The notes: generated by a model from the letters alone, not told the origin. Positions 21,434 to 32,724 are shown, counted from the stretch's first letter. The stretch is DNA of 64,000 bases from Panulirus ornatus (GCF_036320965.1 NC_092241.1:29004297-29068296); one strand, 5' to 3'. Made by a program: numbers and translations.

Positions 21434-21469
21434 ACTCCGTGATGTTGGCGGGTAGCTCTGTGTGATTTG

Positions 21470-21640
21470 TAGGTAATGATGTGCTATGCTTGCGGTAACG
21501 ATGGGGAAATGATAATGACAATACAGGTGGTAACACTGATGGTGATAAAGCTATATACTGATAGTGATAACGGGTAACACTGAACAACGATGGTGATAAA
21601 GCTATATGTTGATGGTGATAACGCATGAGGTGTAATGCTG
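21470..21640. repeat. Short minisatellite, about 51-bp period
   Basis: GATGGTGATAAAGCTATAT occurs at about 21538 and 21589, each followed by TGATAGTGATAACG or TGATGGTGATAACG. Upstream GTAACGATGGGGAAATGAT is a degenerate third unit. Confidence 0.65.
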
Positions 21641-22164
21641 TCGTATTGCGTTAGTGACGTATGTATCATACTGATGATAGCATTATATAATGCTTGCAAC
21701 CTACAGGGCGTCAGGTGGATTGATATACAGCGTTTTGTAATGCTGCATAATGTTTATTCATGGCCTAGAATATTAATCGTAATACTGAATCATTCTTAAT
21801 GTTTAATAGTTGTATTTTAAGCTGGCGATGCTACTGTATGAATACATTATCACAAATAAAGGTCGTTTAATCAAGGAAGAGTACCGTAAGATGATTCTAA
21901 GAGTGTAGTGAAGTCTTTGATATGAACTTTTACACTTGCTCACCTTTTGATAGCTTTTCATGGATGCCTTGTGAACCAACAGGTTCGAGGGAATCACGGT
22001 CAAAGTGGTGTTGCACAGACGACTGCGTACGCAGTGACAAAAGAATGCGCTGCTGACTTCTCATCATTGGAAGCATGTGCACTGAAGAGTGTGAGGGAGA
22101 TGCATATAATATCGTATTCTTCACTCACTCAACAGTCTATACATGAACTTATATAACGTATTAA
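21641..22164. other. No recognised feature
   Basis: Unremarkable AT-rich sequence leading into a LINE relic. Confidence 0.4.
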
Positions 22165-23505
22165 TGAAATACAGAGTTCTCAGAAGTGGTAGGAAATATG
22201 AAGATCAGGTGTTTGCGTTAAAGAATGTGTGTGAAAAATATTTAGGAAAACATGGATTTTATGTGGCATTTATGGATCTAGAGAAGGCATATGATAGGGT
22301 TGATATGGATGCTTAGTGGAAGGTCTTTATGATATACGGAGTGGGAGGAAAACTTCTAGAAGTAGAGAGAATTTTTTTATCAAGGGTGTAAGGCCTGTGT
22401 ACAATTAAGAAGAGGGGAGACTTGATGGTTCCAAGTAAAGGTTGGGCTGCGACAGGGGTGAGGGATGTCCCCATGGTTGTTTATTTTGTTTATGGCTGGG
22501 GTGATGAGGGAGGTAATGCGAGTCTTCAAAAGGGGCGAGTATGCACTCACTGGGGGATGAAAGGGCCCGGAAAGTGAGTCTGTTGTTGTTTACTGATGAT
22601 ACAGCTGAAGTGGGTGACTGAGTTTGGAATGTGTGAAAAGAGAAAGTTGAAGGTGAATGTAGATGAAAGCAAGGCCATTAGATTCAGCAGGCTTGAGGGA
22701 CAAGTTAGTTGGGGTGTAAGTTTGCATGGGGAGAAATTGGTGGAAGTGAAATGTTTTTGATATATGAAAGTCGACATGGCAACAAATGGAACCATGGAAG
22801 TGGAAGAGAGTCATAGGATGGGGGGGAGTGGCCAAGGTTCTGGGATCACTGAAGGTGTTGAAAGAGAGAGGGTTATCTGGGAGGGCAAAAATGGATATGT
22901 TTGAAGGAATAGTAGTTCCACCGACATTGTATGAGTGTAAGGCATGGGGCTATAGATAAGGTTTGCGGAGGAGAGTGGATGTGTTGGAACTGAAATGTTT
23001 GAGGACAGTATGTGATGTGAGGTGGTTTGATCGAGTAAGTAATGTAAGGGTAAGAGGGATGTGTGGTAATATTAAGAAAATGTGGTTGAAAGAGCAGAAG
23101 AAGGTGTACTAAAATAGTTTGGACGTATGAGGAGGATGAGAGGAAAAGTTGACAAAGAGAACTGAAGTGAAAGAAGGAAGGAGAACCGGGAAATCAAATT
23201 GGAAATGGAAGGATGGAGCAAAAGAGAATTTGAGCGATCGAGGCCTGAAGACACAGGCATGCTAGGTATAAATTGAATTAGAACGGTGTGATATGCTGTC
23301 AGTGGACTGAACTAAGGCATGTGAAGCGTCTGGGGAAAATCATAGAAAGGTCTGTGGGGCCTGGATGTGGATAGGGAACTGTTTTCGGTGCATTATACAA
23401 CATGACAGCAACAGAATGGATGTGAACGGATGTAGCCATTCTTCGTCTGTTCCTGGAGCTACCTCGCTAACGCGGGAAGCGGCGATCAAGTATGAAAAAA
23501 GAAAA
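22165..23505 (+). mobile_element. Family A LINE relic, RT region to 3' tail
   Basis: Collinear with the element at 26086-27392: motif A region (GTGGCATTTATGGATCTAGAG, 22263-22283), a GLRQG equivalent (22445-22460), a TDD version of the FADD box (22591-22603) followed directly by a deletion, the NVNKSK-like stretch (22650-22680), VRWFDRV (23015-23040), the 3' UTR (23355-23420), and the stem-loop CCTCGCTAACGCGGG (23463-23477). Stops, frameshifts and small deletions are spread through it. The longest copy here that still spans the RT core through the tail. No TA tract follows; the tail is an A-rich run. Confidence 0.85.
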
Positions 23506-23972
23506 AGAGTTGTTTTTGTCCAAGAGCTAGGTCTGTGGGAGGGTTTCTATGATGCTTAGTACAACACGCTCGTCATCTTGTAAGTCTTCATATGACAACA
23601 TGATAACGTGATATTTTTCCCTGGAAGGAGGTTCGTAGAGAAAGCTGAACGTAAGAATGCAATTTTTTCCTTCACAAGTTTTTCGTCATGGAGGTGACCA
23701 CATTTGTAAAACTCTTCGTTCATTATTAAATATCACATGAGAAAGGCTTTGCAGGATCGGATCCAGTGATCTGCCAACGATTTGCTTCAGCGGCGCCTGG
23801 AACTCTGTAAGCTGTGATCGCAATTAAGTGAGAACGGTGGATTTCACTCCAAGCGAGACTTTATAGGCTACATGATGGATGAGGGAGATGAGTTAAAGGT
23901 GCGTGGGAACGTGAGTGGCGATTAAGTTGCTGTCTGATGCCAACTCTACGGTCTTATCTTTTGACCTTAAGA

Positions 23973-24035
<63 letters not shown>

Positions 24036-25980
24036 CTAGTCATAGACACATACTTTACGGAAGTAGATTTTCCTCTTCGCGGTGGAAAATATCTTGCAGC
24101 TAATTCGCTGCGGATAGAAAGTGTTGGTACCCACCCTAAAGAAATGAACCAACCAACCAGTCAGTGCTGGGAGCAGCCACCTTCTTCTTCATTCGCAACT
24201 GCTGCTCTTAAAACCATGAGCCGTGGACTGTGAAGCTCTCCAGTAACCTTTTGGGTGGAGAAGAATGAGGAAGAAACTCCTGTTTTTCTAACCACTATCA
24301 AGGGATAGGAGGAGTAGGAGGAGGAGGAGGTGGAGGAGGAGGAAAGAGAGGATGAAAAAAAAAAAACTTGCAACCTGAGAAGGTTAATGGTATCAATGAA
24401 CTTTCTCCTGCCACTGGAAGCATTTACTTTTATAAGTCCGCATGATAAAATATCACGCTGACGGACGTATCATTAACCAGATAGAATGAATCTCTTAAAT
24501 TACACCTCGTCAGATCACTCCTGTGAGTGATTAATAAGCCCTTCCTGTGTAATAAAGATATAACATTCGAAATAAGAGCAAGGGGGGAGGGGTGTCGTCA
24601 GAAGGTAATGATGGGGTTGGCCAACTGGAGATAGTGTGCAGAGCTAAACCTAAGATGGACGATGGTAGGCAATTTGACCTGCACACTCTGGCTTGGAGGT
24701 GTTATCGCTCCCCGAGGCTGATGTGATTAATATGATGTATAGTGTACGGATGGATTCGGGTTGCTTTCACAGTTATGGTACTTCAGACCAGAATCTAAGT
24801 TTCACTCGGAATGTGTGCTGTTTCCTCTCGGGAGTTCTGTGGTGAGTTCCTTTGTCGTGGAAAATTCGCCTGCCGTCGCGAGTTAGAAATTTGACATTTA
24901 TCAGGCAACAAGAAAATTATAATAATGTTTTGATTTATATGTATTAAACAACCACTCAGCTTTGATCGTAATCAGATTCACCGAAGGAAGAACCATGCTC
25001 GTATCTAACAGGAGCTGAATCCTGGCGACATTTTTATCGATCTATCTCTTCATCTGAATGCTTTTCAGAGATCAGTCATTCCCAGGACAAAAATATTGAG
25101 TCGCCATCTGATTTCTTGCGTTGTCTCTGAGAAAGTATACCCACTGGAATCAAATACATGATACGAACGGTATATAACGCAAAAGCGCAGTCACCCCTGG
25201 TACTTTGAACCGATGAGCATTAAAAGCTGATTAATATAAAAAAAGAAAGAGAGAAAGTAAGTAAGTAAGTTAGCCAAGTCTCTCGTACTACTGTTGTAGT
25301 CGCTGGCTTGATCAAAAGAAGTCACCAACTGTACTGTTGAGTTTCGAGTAAGGTTTTTGGTTCAGTCTACCTCCCTCCTAACCCACTTCTGCTGATCTTC
25401 TCCTATGTTACTTAGTGAAGGTTTTGCTACCAATCGCTTTACGTATTCAATGATATCTAAGAGAAACAAGCACTGTACAGATAGTATGGTGAGTAGATAA
25501 TGGAATGATCATTCACCCCAAGTTTGGCGTTGATTGGCAGGCTTGCTGGCCTTTAAACAGCCAAGGTCATTAGGGTCGTTAGCGCCGTTATGATCATCAC
25601 GATATATAAGGCTCTTGCTAGTTGGTTGCTCGGTTCATTGTCGACCTTAAGCCTATCAACCGCCAGAGTTGTTAACGCCGTCGACACGAAGTTATTTACA
25701 TCCACCATCCGAAAAATCTTGTAACAATTTCTTCAAGTAATGAAAATTATTTAGACCATATCCACCGTCAATGTGCATATAGGTCATGACCCTTGTTAAG
25801 TCTGGATGGTTTTTACTGGAGTGGTAATATCTTATTCTTTAATGTAATTGCAAGAACGGTAAAAAAAAAATAACTCGAGTCCAAGAATCGATTTGCCCTT
25901 TAATGCTTAAGAGAAATGTTATATATCTATATTTTCTTGTAAGTCCAGTTCTTACATCGAATCGGTGATATGCAGTGTGT
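23506..25980. other. Stretch with simple repeats only
   Basis: Holds a CT microsatellite (23978-24033), a GGA-rich run (24308-24345), a short A-run (24356-24366) and a GTAA run (25256-25270). No gene or element is recognised. Confidence 0.5.
23978..24033. repeat. (CT)28 microsatellite
   Basis: Fifty-six bases of CT repeat. Confidence 0.96.
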
Positions 25981-25983
25981 GTG

Positions 25984-25984
<1 letters not shown>

Positions 25985-26060
<76 letters not shown>

Positions 26061-26085
26061 TATATTTTTTTTTTTTTTTTTTTTA
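25985..26085. repeat. LINE tail: (TA)n plus T-run
   Basis: TA repeat (25985-26065, with one CATATA interruption) joined to a T-run of about 19. Read on the minus strand this is the A-run then TA tail of the LINE at 26086-27392, with the same early TG interruption as the tail at 5977-6030. Confidence 0.93.
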
Positions 26086-27391
26086 TACTTTGTCGCTGTC
26101 TCCCGCGTTTGCGAGGTAGCGCAAGGAAATAGATGAAAGAAATGGCCCAACCCCCCCCCCCCCCCCCATACACATGTACATACACACGTCCACACACGCA
26201 AATATACATACCTACACAGCTTTCCATGGTTTACCCCAGACGCTTCACATGCCTTGCTTCAATCCACTGACAGCACGTCAACCCCTGTATACCACATGAC
26301 TCCAATTCACTCTATTTCTTGCCCTCCTTTCACCCTCCTGCATGTTCAGGCCCCGATCACACAAAATCTTTTTCACTCCATCTTTCCACCTCCAATTTGG
26401 TCTCCCTCTTCTCCTCGTTCCCTCCACCTCCGACACATATATCCTCTTGGTCAATCTCTCCTCACTCATTCTCTCCATGTGCCCAAACCATTTCAAAACA
26501 CCCTCTTCTGCTCTCTCAACCACGCTCTTTTTATTTCCACACATCTCTCTTACCCTTACGTTACTTACTCGATCAAACCACCTCACACCACACATTGTCC
26601 TCAAACATCTCATTTCCAGCACATCCATCCTCCTGCGCACATCTCTATCCATAGCCCACGCCTCGCAACCATACAACATTGTTGGAACCACTATTCCCTC
26701 AAACATACCCATTTTTGCTTTCCGAGATAATGTTCTCGACTTCCACACATTTTTCAAGGCTCCCAAAATTTTCGCCCCCTCCCCCACCCTATGATCCACT
26801 TCCGCTTCCATGGTTCCATCCGCTGACAGATCCACTCCCAGATATCTAAAACACTTCACTTCCTCCAGTTTTTCTCCATTCAAACTCACCTCCCAATTGA
26901 CTTGACCCTCACCCCTACTGTACCTAATAACCTTGCTCTTATTCACATTTACTCTCAACTTTCTTCTTCCACACACTTTACCAAACTCAGTCACCAGCTT
27001 CTGCAGTTTCTCACATGAATCAGCCACCAGCGCTGTATCATCAGCGAACAACAACTGACTCACTTCCCAAGCTCTCTCATCCCCAACAGACTTCATACTT
27101 GCCCCTCTTTCCAGGACTCTTGCATTTACCTCCCTTACAACCCCATCCATAAACAAATTAAACAACCATGGAGACATCACACACCCCTGCCGCAAACCTA
27201 CATTCACTGAGAACCAATCACTTTCCTCTCTTCCTACACGTACACATGCCTTACATCCTCGATAAAAACTTTTCACTGCTTCTAACAACTTGCCTCCCAC
27301 ACCATATATTCTTAATACCTTCCACAGAGCATCTCTATCAACTCTATCATATGCCTTCTCCAGATCCATAAATGCTACATACAAATCCATT

Positions 27392-27392
<1 letters not shown>
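26086..27392 (-). mobile_element. Youngest family A (RTE-like) LINE, 5' truncated
   Basis: A minus-strand copy with an intact 370-codon frame (26278-27390), a 3' UTR of about 190 bp containing a G-run (C-run at 26151-26167 on plus) and the stem-loop CCTCGCAAACGCGGG (minus, 26104-26118), then the A/TA tail. It is truncated at its 5' side exactly at a TA tract (27393-27440), so it is bracketed by TA repeats on both sides. N-terminal endonuclease and the first part of RT are missing. Near-identity with 5483-5985 and lack of stops suggest recent insertion. Confidence 0.93.
26278..27390 (-). CDS. 5'-truncated LINE reverse transcriptase, 370 codons
   Basis: Encodes the catalytic core and C-terminus of a non-LTR retrotransposon polymerase, which in intact elements copies its RNA at a nicked target. 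Visible motifs: FMDLEKAYDRV (residues 7-17; motif A, Asp9), GLRQGCVMSP (65-74), LLFADDTALV (113-122; catalytic Asp117 and Asp118), NVNKSKV (148-154), YLGVDLSADG (183-192), LYGCEAWAM (239-247), [17 protein letters not shown] (269-285), WFGHMERM (301-308) and [13 protein letters not shown] (327-339), a C-terminal pattern common in RTE-type proteins. Residues before motif A and any endonuclease are absent, so the start codon is only the first Met left after truncation. No stops or frameshifts are seen. I expect no function alone. Clade assignment is inferred from motifs. Confidence 0.9.
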   Translation of the reverse strand: MDLYVAFMDLEKAYDRVDRDALWKVLRIYGVGGKLLEAVKSFYRGCKACVRVGREESDWFSVNVGLRQGCVMSPWLFNLFMDGVVREVNARVLERGASMKSVGDERAWEVSQLLFADDTALVADSCEKLQKLVTEFGKVCGRRKLRVNVNKSKVIRYSRGEGQVNWEVSLNGEKLEEVKCFRYLGVDLSADGTMEAEVDHRVGEGAKILGALKNVWKSRTLSRKAKMGMFEGIVVPTMLYGCEAWAMDRDVRRRMDVLEMRCLRTMCGVRWFDRVSNVRVREMCGNKKSVVERAEEGVLKWFGHMERMSEERLTKRIYVSEVEGTRRRGRPNWRWKDGVKKILCDRGLNMQEGERRARNRVNWSHVVYRG

Positions 27393-27423
<31 letters not shown>

Positions 27424-27440
27424 TATATATATATATATAT
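27393..27440. repeat. (TA)n at LINE 5' truncation
   Basis: About 48 bases of TA with one GATA-type interruption, immediately beyond the truncated 5' side of the LINE. Confidence 0.95.
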
Positions 27441-27679
27441 GGCATCCGATAATGCATAGCTGTGCGAATTCAAAATCTGAAAAAATTTTGGGAGGTTTCC
27501 TATAAAAACATTCACTTTACGGTTACATCACGTTCTCTAACTTCCTCTGCGATTTATCTTCCTACCTGTGCCTTACTACACAATGGCCTTTGTCTCCCTC
27601 CTTTGTAATATAAAGTAAAAGAAAACCTCAATACGGGCAACATCTAGCAGGGAATAAGCTTCAGGATTCTTTAAGACGA

Positions 27680-27960
27680 AAGCTATGTAGACTTTGCTAA
27701 TCAGGTTTGGTCAGCTCACCTAAAGAGGCACAAAGAGCTGGAGGAGAAGGTCAGAGGAAGGCGACAAAGATGATAGCAGAAACAGTGAGTCAGGTTACAG
27801 GGAAAGGATAAAGGTTTTGAATATGCCCACCTTCGGGAGAGAGGAGAGTGAGAGGTGACCTGGTCACAAGCCTAAAGTCTTAAAACAGATCCTGGGTGTG
27901 GACGGGTGAACAGTTATTCGAGAGATGTAAGGACAGAACAATCAGAAAACATTAAGTAGC
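27680..27960 (+). mobile_element. CR1-like LINE relic, C-terminal RT end
   Basis: Translation of 27697-27760 gives ANQVWSAHLKRHKELEEKV, the conserved segment near the end of CR1-type RTs (typically YANQVWSP...K....LEKVQRRATK). After a one-base frame shift the text continues ATKMIAETVSQV, then YRERIKVLNMPT and ERRVRGDLV, again matching the family order. Stops and shifts show it is dead. The endonuclease and catalytic RT core are not present. Confidence 0.75.
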
Positions 27961-28204
27961 ATGTTGTAAAGGATGTATAGAAATACTTTTCTTTAAAATC
28001 CTTACCTTTACTATTTTCCTTTCATGGCCAGATACAAGCTCGGACCATTTTCTTTTTCACTATACATTTCTTCGCTACGCCCATTTTCTTTTACTATGCT
28101 CTTTTTCATTACACCTTCATCTTCACTGCTGGGGCCATCAACATTGCGCCCTTGATACCATTGACCTTTAAGCTAACCATTAGGGGTAAGGTCTGAGGTT
28201 CACT

Positions 28205-28208
<4 letters not shown>

Positions 28209-28246
<38 letters not shown>
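28209..28246. repeat. (CA)19 microsatellite
   Basis: Pure CA dinucleotide followed by TACACACA. Confidence 0.95.
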
Positions 28247-28252
<6 letters not shown>

Positions 28253-28435
28253 ACACTGCCATGATTAATATGTAGATGGAGATCTATAATTAGCTTCCTC
28301 GTCCGACTTTGAACCTAGCATGCAAAATAATACGTTCACTCTACTCTTCCTCACCACACCATCTTCATCTCTGCTAAAGCCATCATCACTACACCTTCGA
28401 TACTACTGGCATCTAACCTAGCCATTACGGTAAGC

Positions 28436-28480
28436 TGGACAGACAGACAGACAGACAGACAGAAAGAGAGACAGACAGCG
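28436..28480. repeat. (GACA)n tetranucleotide repeat
   Basis: Six GACA units followed by GAAAGAGAGACAGACAG variants. Confidence 0.93.
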
Positions 28481-28539
28481 ATATCATTATCATTCTTATC
28501 ATTATAGATTTATCTATTCATTTTTTTTATCACTACATG

Positions 28540-28854
28540 TGAACGAACTCGTTAGATAGAATTTACAAAGCGTAAAACGACATTTTCTCGGTCTACTGTG
28601 AATAACTTAATAAAATTGTTCAAACGTAATTGTCAGGCTGCGTGCAATATATTTGGACGGCAAAAAAAGAAAAAAGAAAAATTCATAAATGTACCAATTT
28701 ACTAAACATTACCCCAACGGCCTGAAAATCAAAGCTTTCATTTAGTTAATATTGCTCCAATTATAGTAATTGGGACAGAAGTAAACCCTGTCATTACCGA
28801 TCAGTCAAGCGTTGATTCAACACAACTTCAAGCACAGGGAAATCTCGTTAATCG

Positions 28855-28915
<61 letters not shown>

Positions 28916-29140
28916 ACAAAACAAAAGATGTAATGTTCAAAAATGTTTAATAATGGTTATTACACAATCAGTAAACATCACTGACAAGTAATATATAAAC
29001 GAACATTGCCTTTAATTAAGTCAGCTCATTTTGTCCATGATTGATTTTTTAGCAGGGTAAAGACACGAGATTCGCAGAAAGTTCACTGAAGAGAACAGCG
29101 TGTGGTAATAGTGAGGATCATGATCACAGGACCTTTGCAA
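28540..29140 (+). repeat. Diverged duplication, copy A
   Basis: Shares ordered blocks with 31020-31860: ATTTTCTCGGTC (28581), ATCAAAGCTTTCATT (28729), AATTGGGACAGAAGTAAACC (28769), ATTACCGATCAGTC (28793), a CA tract (28861-28912) and GAGAACAGCGTGTGGTAATAG (about 29091). Spacing between blocks is similar on the 5' side. No coding frame runs through it. It may be an unnamed dispersed repeat or a local duplication. Confidence 0.7.
28861..28912. repeat. (CA)n microsatellite
   Basis: About 26 CA units within duplicated copy A. Confidence 0.95.
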
Positions 29141-31015
29141 AAACCGTATCAACGTGAGACCAATTTGTACAGTTACTGTGAGACGAACTTCGACTCGGTT
29201 ACCTTCACTAAAAGAGTTAGGCTTTTGGGTTTCAAAGAGAAGAAGAATATCAGAGGAGGAAGTAGAAAAATGGTAATCTTTGAGGATGAGGTTAGATTTG
29301 AGACGCTGAATGTTACTGAAATGTAAAGAGAAACAAACAGATCTAGCTAGTTCGATGTATCTGGAAGAGTGGCGTAAGTTCTGGTTGATTAAGTGTAATT
29401 TAAAAGCGGGATCTTGGAACTAGCAATTCACTTTGACGTTTTACTTCCATATTTATGTAAAAACAAATATAACTATGATGGAGAGGATGTAAGTTGTGGA
29501 GTGAGCGCCATCCACCCTCGTGTAAGTGAGGCAAAGAAAACAGAAAAAGCGACTATGACCAGGGTGTGTAGTACGTGACAAACGGCGCGGTGCTAGCGTA
29601 CCGCTTCGCCAATTGCCCTTACGATACCCTGGCCTTCGTAACTTCCCTAGACGGTGAATCTCTACCACCTATTGCGAGGTGTCGCATGCTGCTCCCACGA
29701 ACTCCTGCGTTAGTGTCACTTCGCACAGCATTGGAGGATTAAACATAATCTGATGAAGAAGAAGAATAGGCAGTAGAAAAAGACTGTGAAGACAAGAACA
29801 TAAGTAAGGAAGGCAGGTGTGTGGTGTGCATGCTGGGGGAAGTAACGACCAACCTGATTGCTTAAACATCACAAGACAGTAATTAGGACCAGCAGTCTTG
29901 ACAACGAGGATGTCACATAGTTACGGTCACCAATGTAGCACTAAGTCGGAGAGATAATACCTTCCTAGGCAGCTGTTGTCTCTATATACCGTTGATCTAC
30001 ATTATAAAGTTAGCACACTCGAAAGAGCTTGTTTAAAAACTGTTGTTTCTGAAAACACATTCGACGGTCTGCCAACGAGAGATATTACCTTTCGCAAAAA
30101 CGAGGTGAAAGACGGAACGTTTACCGCTGAGTACATGGTGCCTTTGGTGAACAGTTTAACGTTGAACAGCAAACGGGATGCGGTAACCAAGAACATTAGC
30201 ATATCCATATGGATTTTTACAGACCGCCGATACCGTATATGTCCATTGATTATTACCTCATAACAACATATCGTTTGCAACAGTGTGGCAAAATATCAAA
30301 TGGTGCAATGTGGAATTTCGGCTAGTGTTGTAGTGGTGGTGGTTAGTGATAATGGTACTAGCCATAATTACCGTGGTGATCACCAGGAATTAATGGATTT
30401 CTCGTCTCTCAGTAACAAATCAATTGCCCTTACGATCTTAAAAAACTACCGGTTCCAAACGAAGTAAGTCGTTTAACAAACAAACTACTCGTTACTAACG
30501 GTGTAAGTCTTTCTCAGCTAACCTCGTAGTGCTAAAAGCAATTTCCCTCTTTGGCTGAATTATTAACATTGTTATTAGTAGTTGTAGTTGTTGTTATCGT
30601 AGTTGTAGTAGTAGTTGTAGTAGTAGTTAATGCAGTAGAGAGTTTTAGGAGTTGCCGTAGAAGTCGTAATGGTAGTTGGTGTCGTCACTGTCGTCTTTGT
30701 AGGTTTTTGTAGATACAGCTCTGGCAGTTTCATTTTAGTATGTGACTTTAGTTTATGTAGTTTTAGTAATAGTAGTTAGAGCAGTTGTTGTTACAGTAGT
30801 TGCGGCTGCAATTACCATCATTATCATTAGCGATGTTATCATCATTATCTTGTAATCATATCTTCATCTTTTGTTTATACCCATTTATGAATTTCACAGA
30901 ATTTCTAAAATTAACATTTTACTGTAGTAATTTCATCGTATAGATTATGCACATTATAAAGTCATTTACTTCATTTTTTATGCCTGACCTGATAATGTTG
31001 TCCAGACATCGGTGT
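29141..31015. other. Stretch without a recognised gene
   Basis: Includes a 95-codon plus-strand frame (29976-30263) of unknown meaning and a GTAGTAGTT trinucleotide run (30575-30640). No splice-bracketed exon or element was recognised. Confidence 0.45.
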
Positions 31016-31251
31016 GAGGCCCATGGAAAATTTTATTGATCGTATTTTTGAAGGCCTGAAGCACGAAATTTTCTCGGTCATGTTTGAATTTATAGAAGAT
31101 ATCCTCCATGACTTGATATCAAAGATTTCATTCATTTGTAAGCTGTTCAGAACATCAATTGGGACAGACATAAACCCTATGATTACCGATCAGTCTAGCG
31201 TTAATTCATCATTTAATCATAGACTACAATTTGAGGCGCACGAAAACTTCC

Positions 31252-31254
<3 letters not shown>

Positions 31255-31286
<32 letters not shown>
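31255..31286. repeat. (CA)16 microsatellite
   Basis: CA tract at the position equivalent to the CA tract in copy A of the duplication. Confidence 0.95.
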
Positions 31287-31288
<2 letters not shown>

Positions 31289-31436
31289 AAGAGAAGCTTA
31301 TAGTGTTTACAGCTGATTATGGTCCAGTTAATGAACTTCACTGGCCTTTTTTATGTAAATGAATATACGGTAATTATATAAATCTATTTTTCATCATAAT
31401 CACATTTATACTAGAGGTAAAGAAATTAGATTTACT

Positions 31437-31822
31437 GTCAGGTTATTCGAGTAGATTTACTGAGGTCACTCGAGTAGATTTACTGGGAGGTTACTCGAGT
31501 AGATTTACTGGGAGGTGGCTCGAGTAGATTTACTGGGAGGTTACTCGAGTAGATTTACTGAGAGGTTACTCGAGTAGATTTATTGGGAGGTCACTCGAGT
31601 AGATTTATTGGGAGGTCACTCGAGTAGATTTATTGGGAGGTCACTCGAGTAGATTTACTGGGAGGTCACTCGAGTAGATTTACTGGGAGGTCACTCGAGT
31701 AGATTTACTGGGAGGTTACTCGAGTAGATTTACTGGGAGGTCACTCGAGTAGATTTACTGGGAGGTTACTCGAGCAGATTTACCGGGAGGTTACTCTAGT
31801 AGATTTACTGAGGTTATTCGAG
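31437..31822. repeat. 25-bp CTCGAG minisatellite, about 15 copies
   Basis: Consensus unit GGTCACTCGAGTAGATTTAC plus TGGGA. Units are highly alike; the main variants are TCACTC versus TTACTC and TTTACTG versus TTTATTG, and neighbouring units share variants, indicating recent local expansion. The first and last units both have TTATTCGAG and the shorter TGAGG spacer. Each core unit carries the 8-bp palindrome ACTCGAGT. Confidence 0.97.
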
Positions 31823-31860
31823 AGAACAGGTGTGGTAACAGTGAGTGTCATGAACACCGT

Positions 31861-32144
31861 TGCTTTTGAAGCAACTCCCTCATCATGAGGCCATGTATGC
31901 AGTAACAGTGAGAATTGGCTAGAACGTGTGAGGTAACTTTCATTATATAGGTTGTGGGATGAACACTAAGATTAAGGGGGAAGGGAAGGAGAGAGGGGAA
32001 GGAACGGGATGCGAAGGGTAATGAAAGAAAAGAGAGAAAGAGGATGAGAAAGAATGGAAGGAAGCTGTGTGTACGTATGCATGTAGGGGAGAGAAAGAGA
32101 TATAAAAGGTGAAGTTTGAAGATAGGGAAATCGGAAAGGCTCAG

Positions 32145-32219
<75 letters not shown>

Positions 32220-32724
32220 GGGATTTTGGAAGGGACTTTGAAAGCAAAAAAGGGACAATGGTTTGTTTAGAGAGAAGGAGAGAGATGGGCCGGGAGAGGT
32301 GATAGAAAACGAAGAAGGCAAAGAGGTCGGAAAGAGCAAGGGAAATGTGAAGAAAATGGAAAAGGGGAGGAGGACGCTGTGGAACGTAGGCCACGGTAGT
32401 TGAGCCACTGAGGTACGTCATTAACCTCTGGCCACAACCTGCCAGTACTCCTTACTTCCTGGCAGTCATCTTCTCCCTCACTCACTCTACCAACTCGCAA
32501 AATCGGTCATTATTTGAAAAACTGAACTCGATAAATTCACTCACAGTTTTACCATGTTCCACTAGGTGAAATTTTAAAACACTTATGGCTCAGTCACCAT
32601 TGTTGAGAACATGAATATTGTGCCGGTAAGCTACATAGATTCTAATTCCTCACTTTCGTCTCTATGTTGATGTGGAAAAGTGGAAACCCACTAACTCGTT
32701 TCTCTCGAATATGTTCTGAACGGG
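31861..32724. other. Purine-rich stretch with (GA)n
   Basis: Plus strand is strongly purine-rich from about 31975 to 32380, with a pure GA tract at 32147-32214. Ser/Leu/Pro-rich minus-strand frames (31848-32408 and 31972-32421) arise from that composition. Confidence 0.6.
32147..32214. repeat. (GA)34 microsatellite
   Basis: About 68 bases of uninterrupted GA inside a longer purine-rich strand. Confidence 0.96.

Larger units (their letters stand above)
31020..31860 (+). repeat. Diverged duplication, copy B with inserted minisatellite
   Basis: Counterpart of 28540-29140: AAATTTTCTCGGTC (31068), ATCAAAGATTTCATT (31119), AATTGGGACAGACATAAACC (31157), ATTACCGATCAGTC (31182), a CA tract (31255-31286) and GAGAACAGGTGTGGTAACAG (31822). 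Between the last two blocks lies the 25-bp minisatellite absent from copy A. Confidence 0.7.

Noticed and set aside
26254..26794. Plus-strand frames of 111-158 codons opposite the LINE ORF
   Set aside because: They are antisense shadows of the reverse-transcriptase frame on the minus strand and match no protein family.
31848..32421. Ser/Leu/Pro-rich minus frames of 149 and 186 codons
   Set aside because: They come from a purine-rich strand with a GA microsatellite; composition alone keeps them open.
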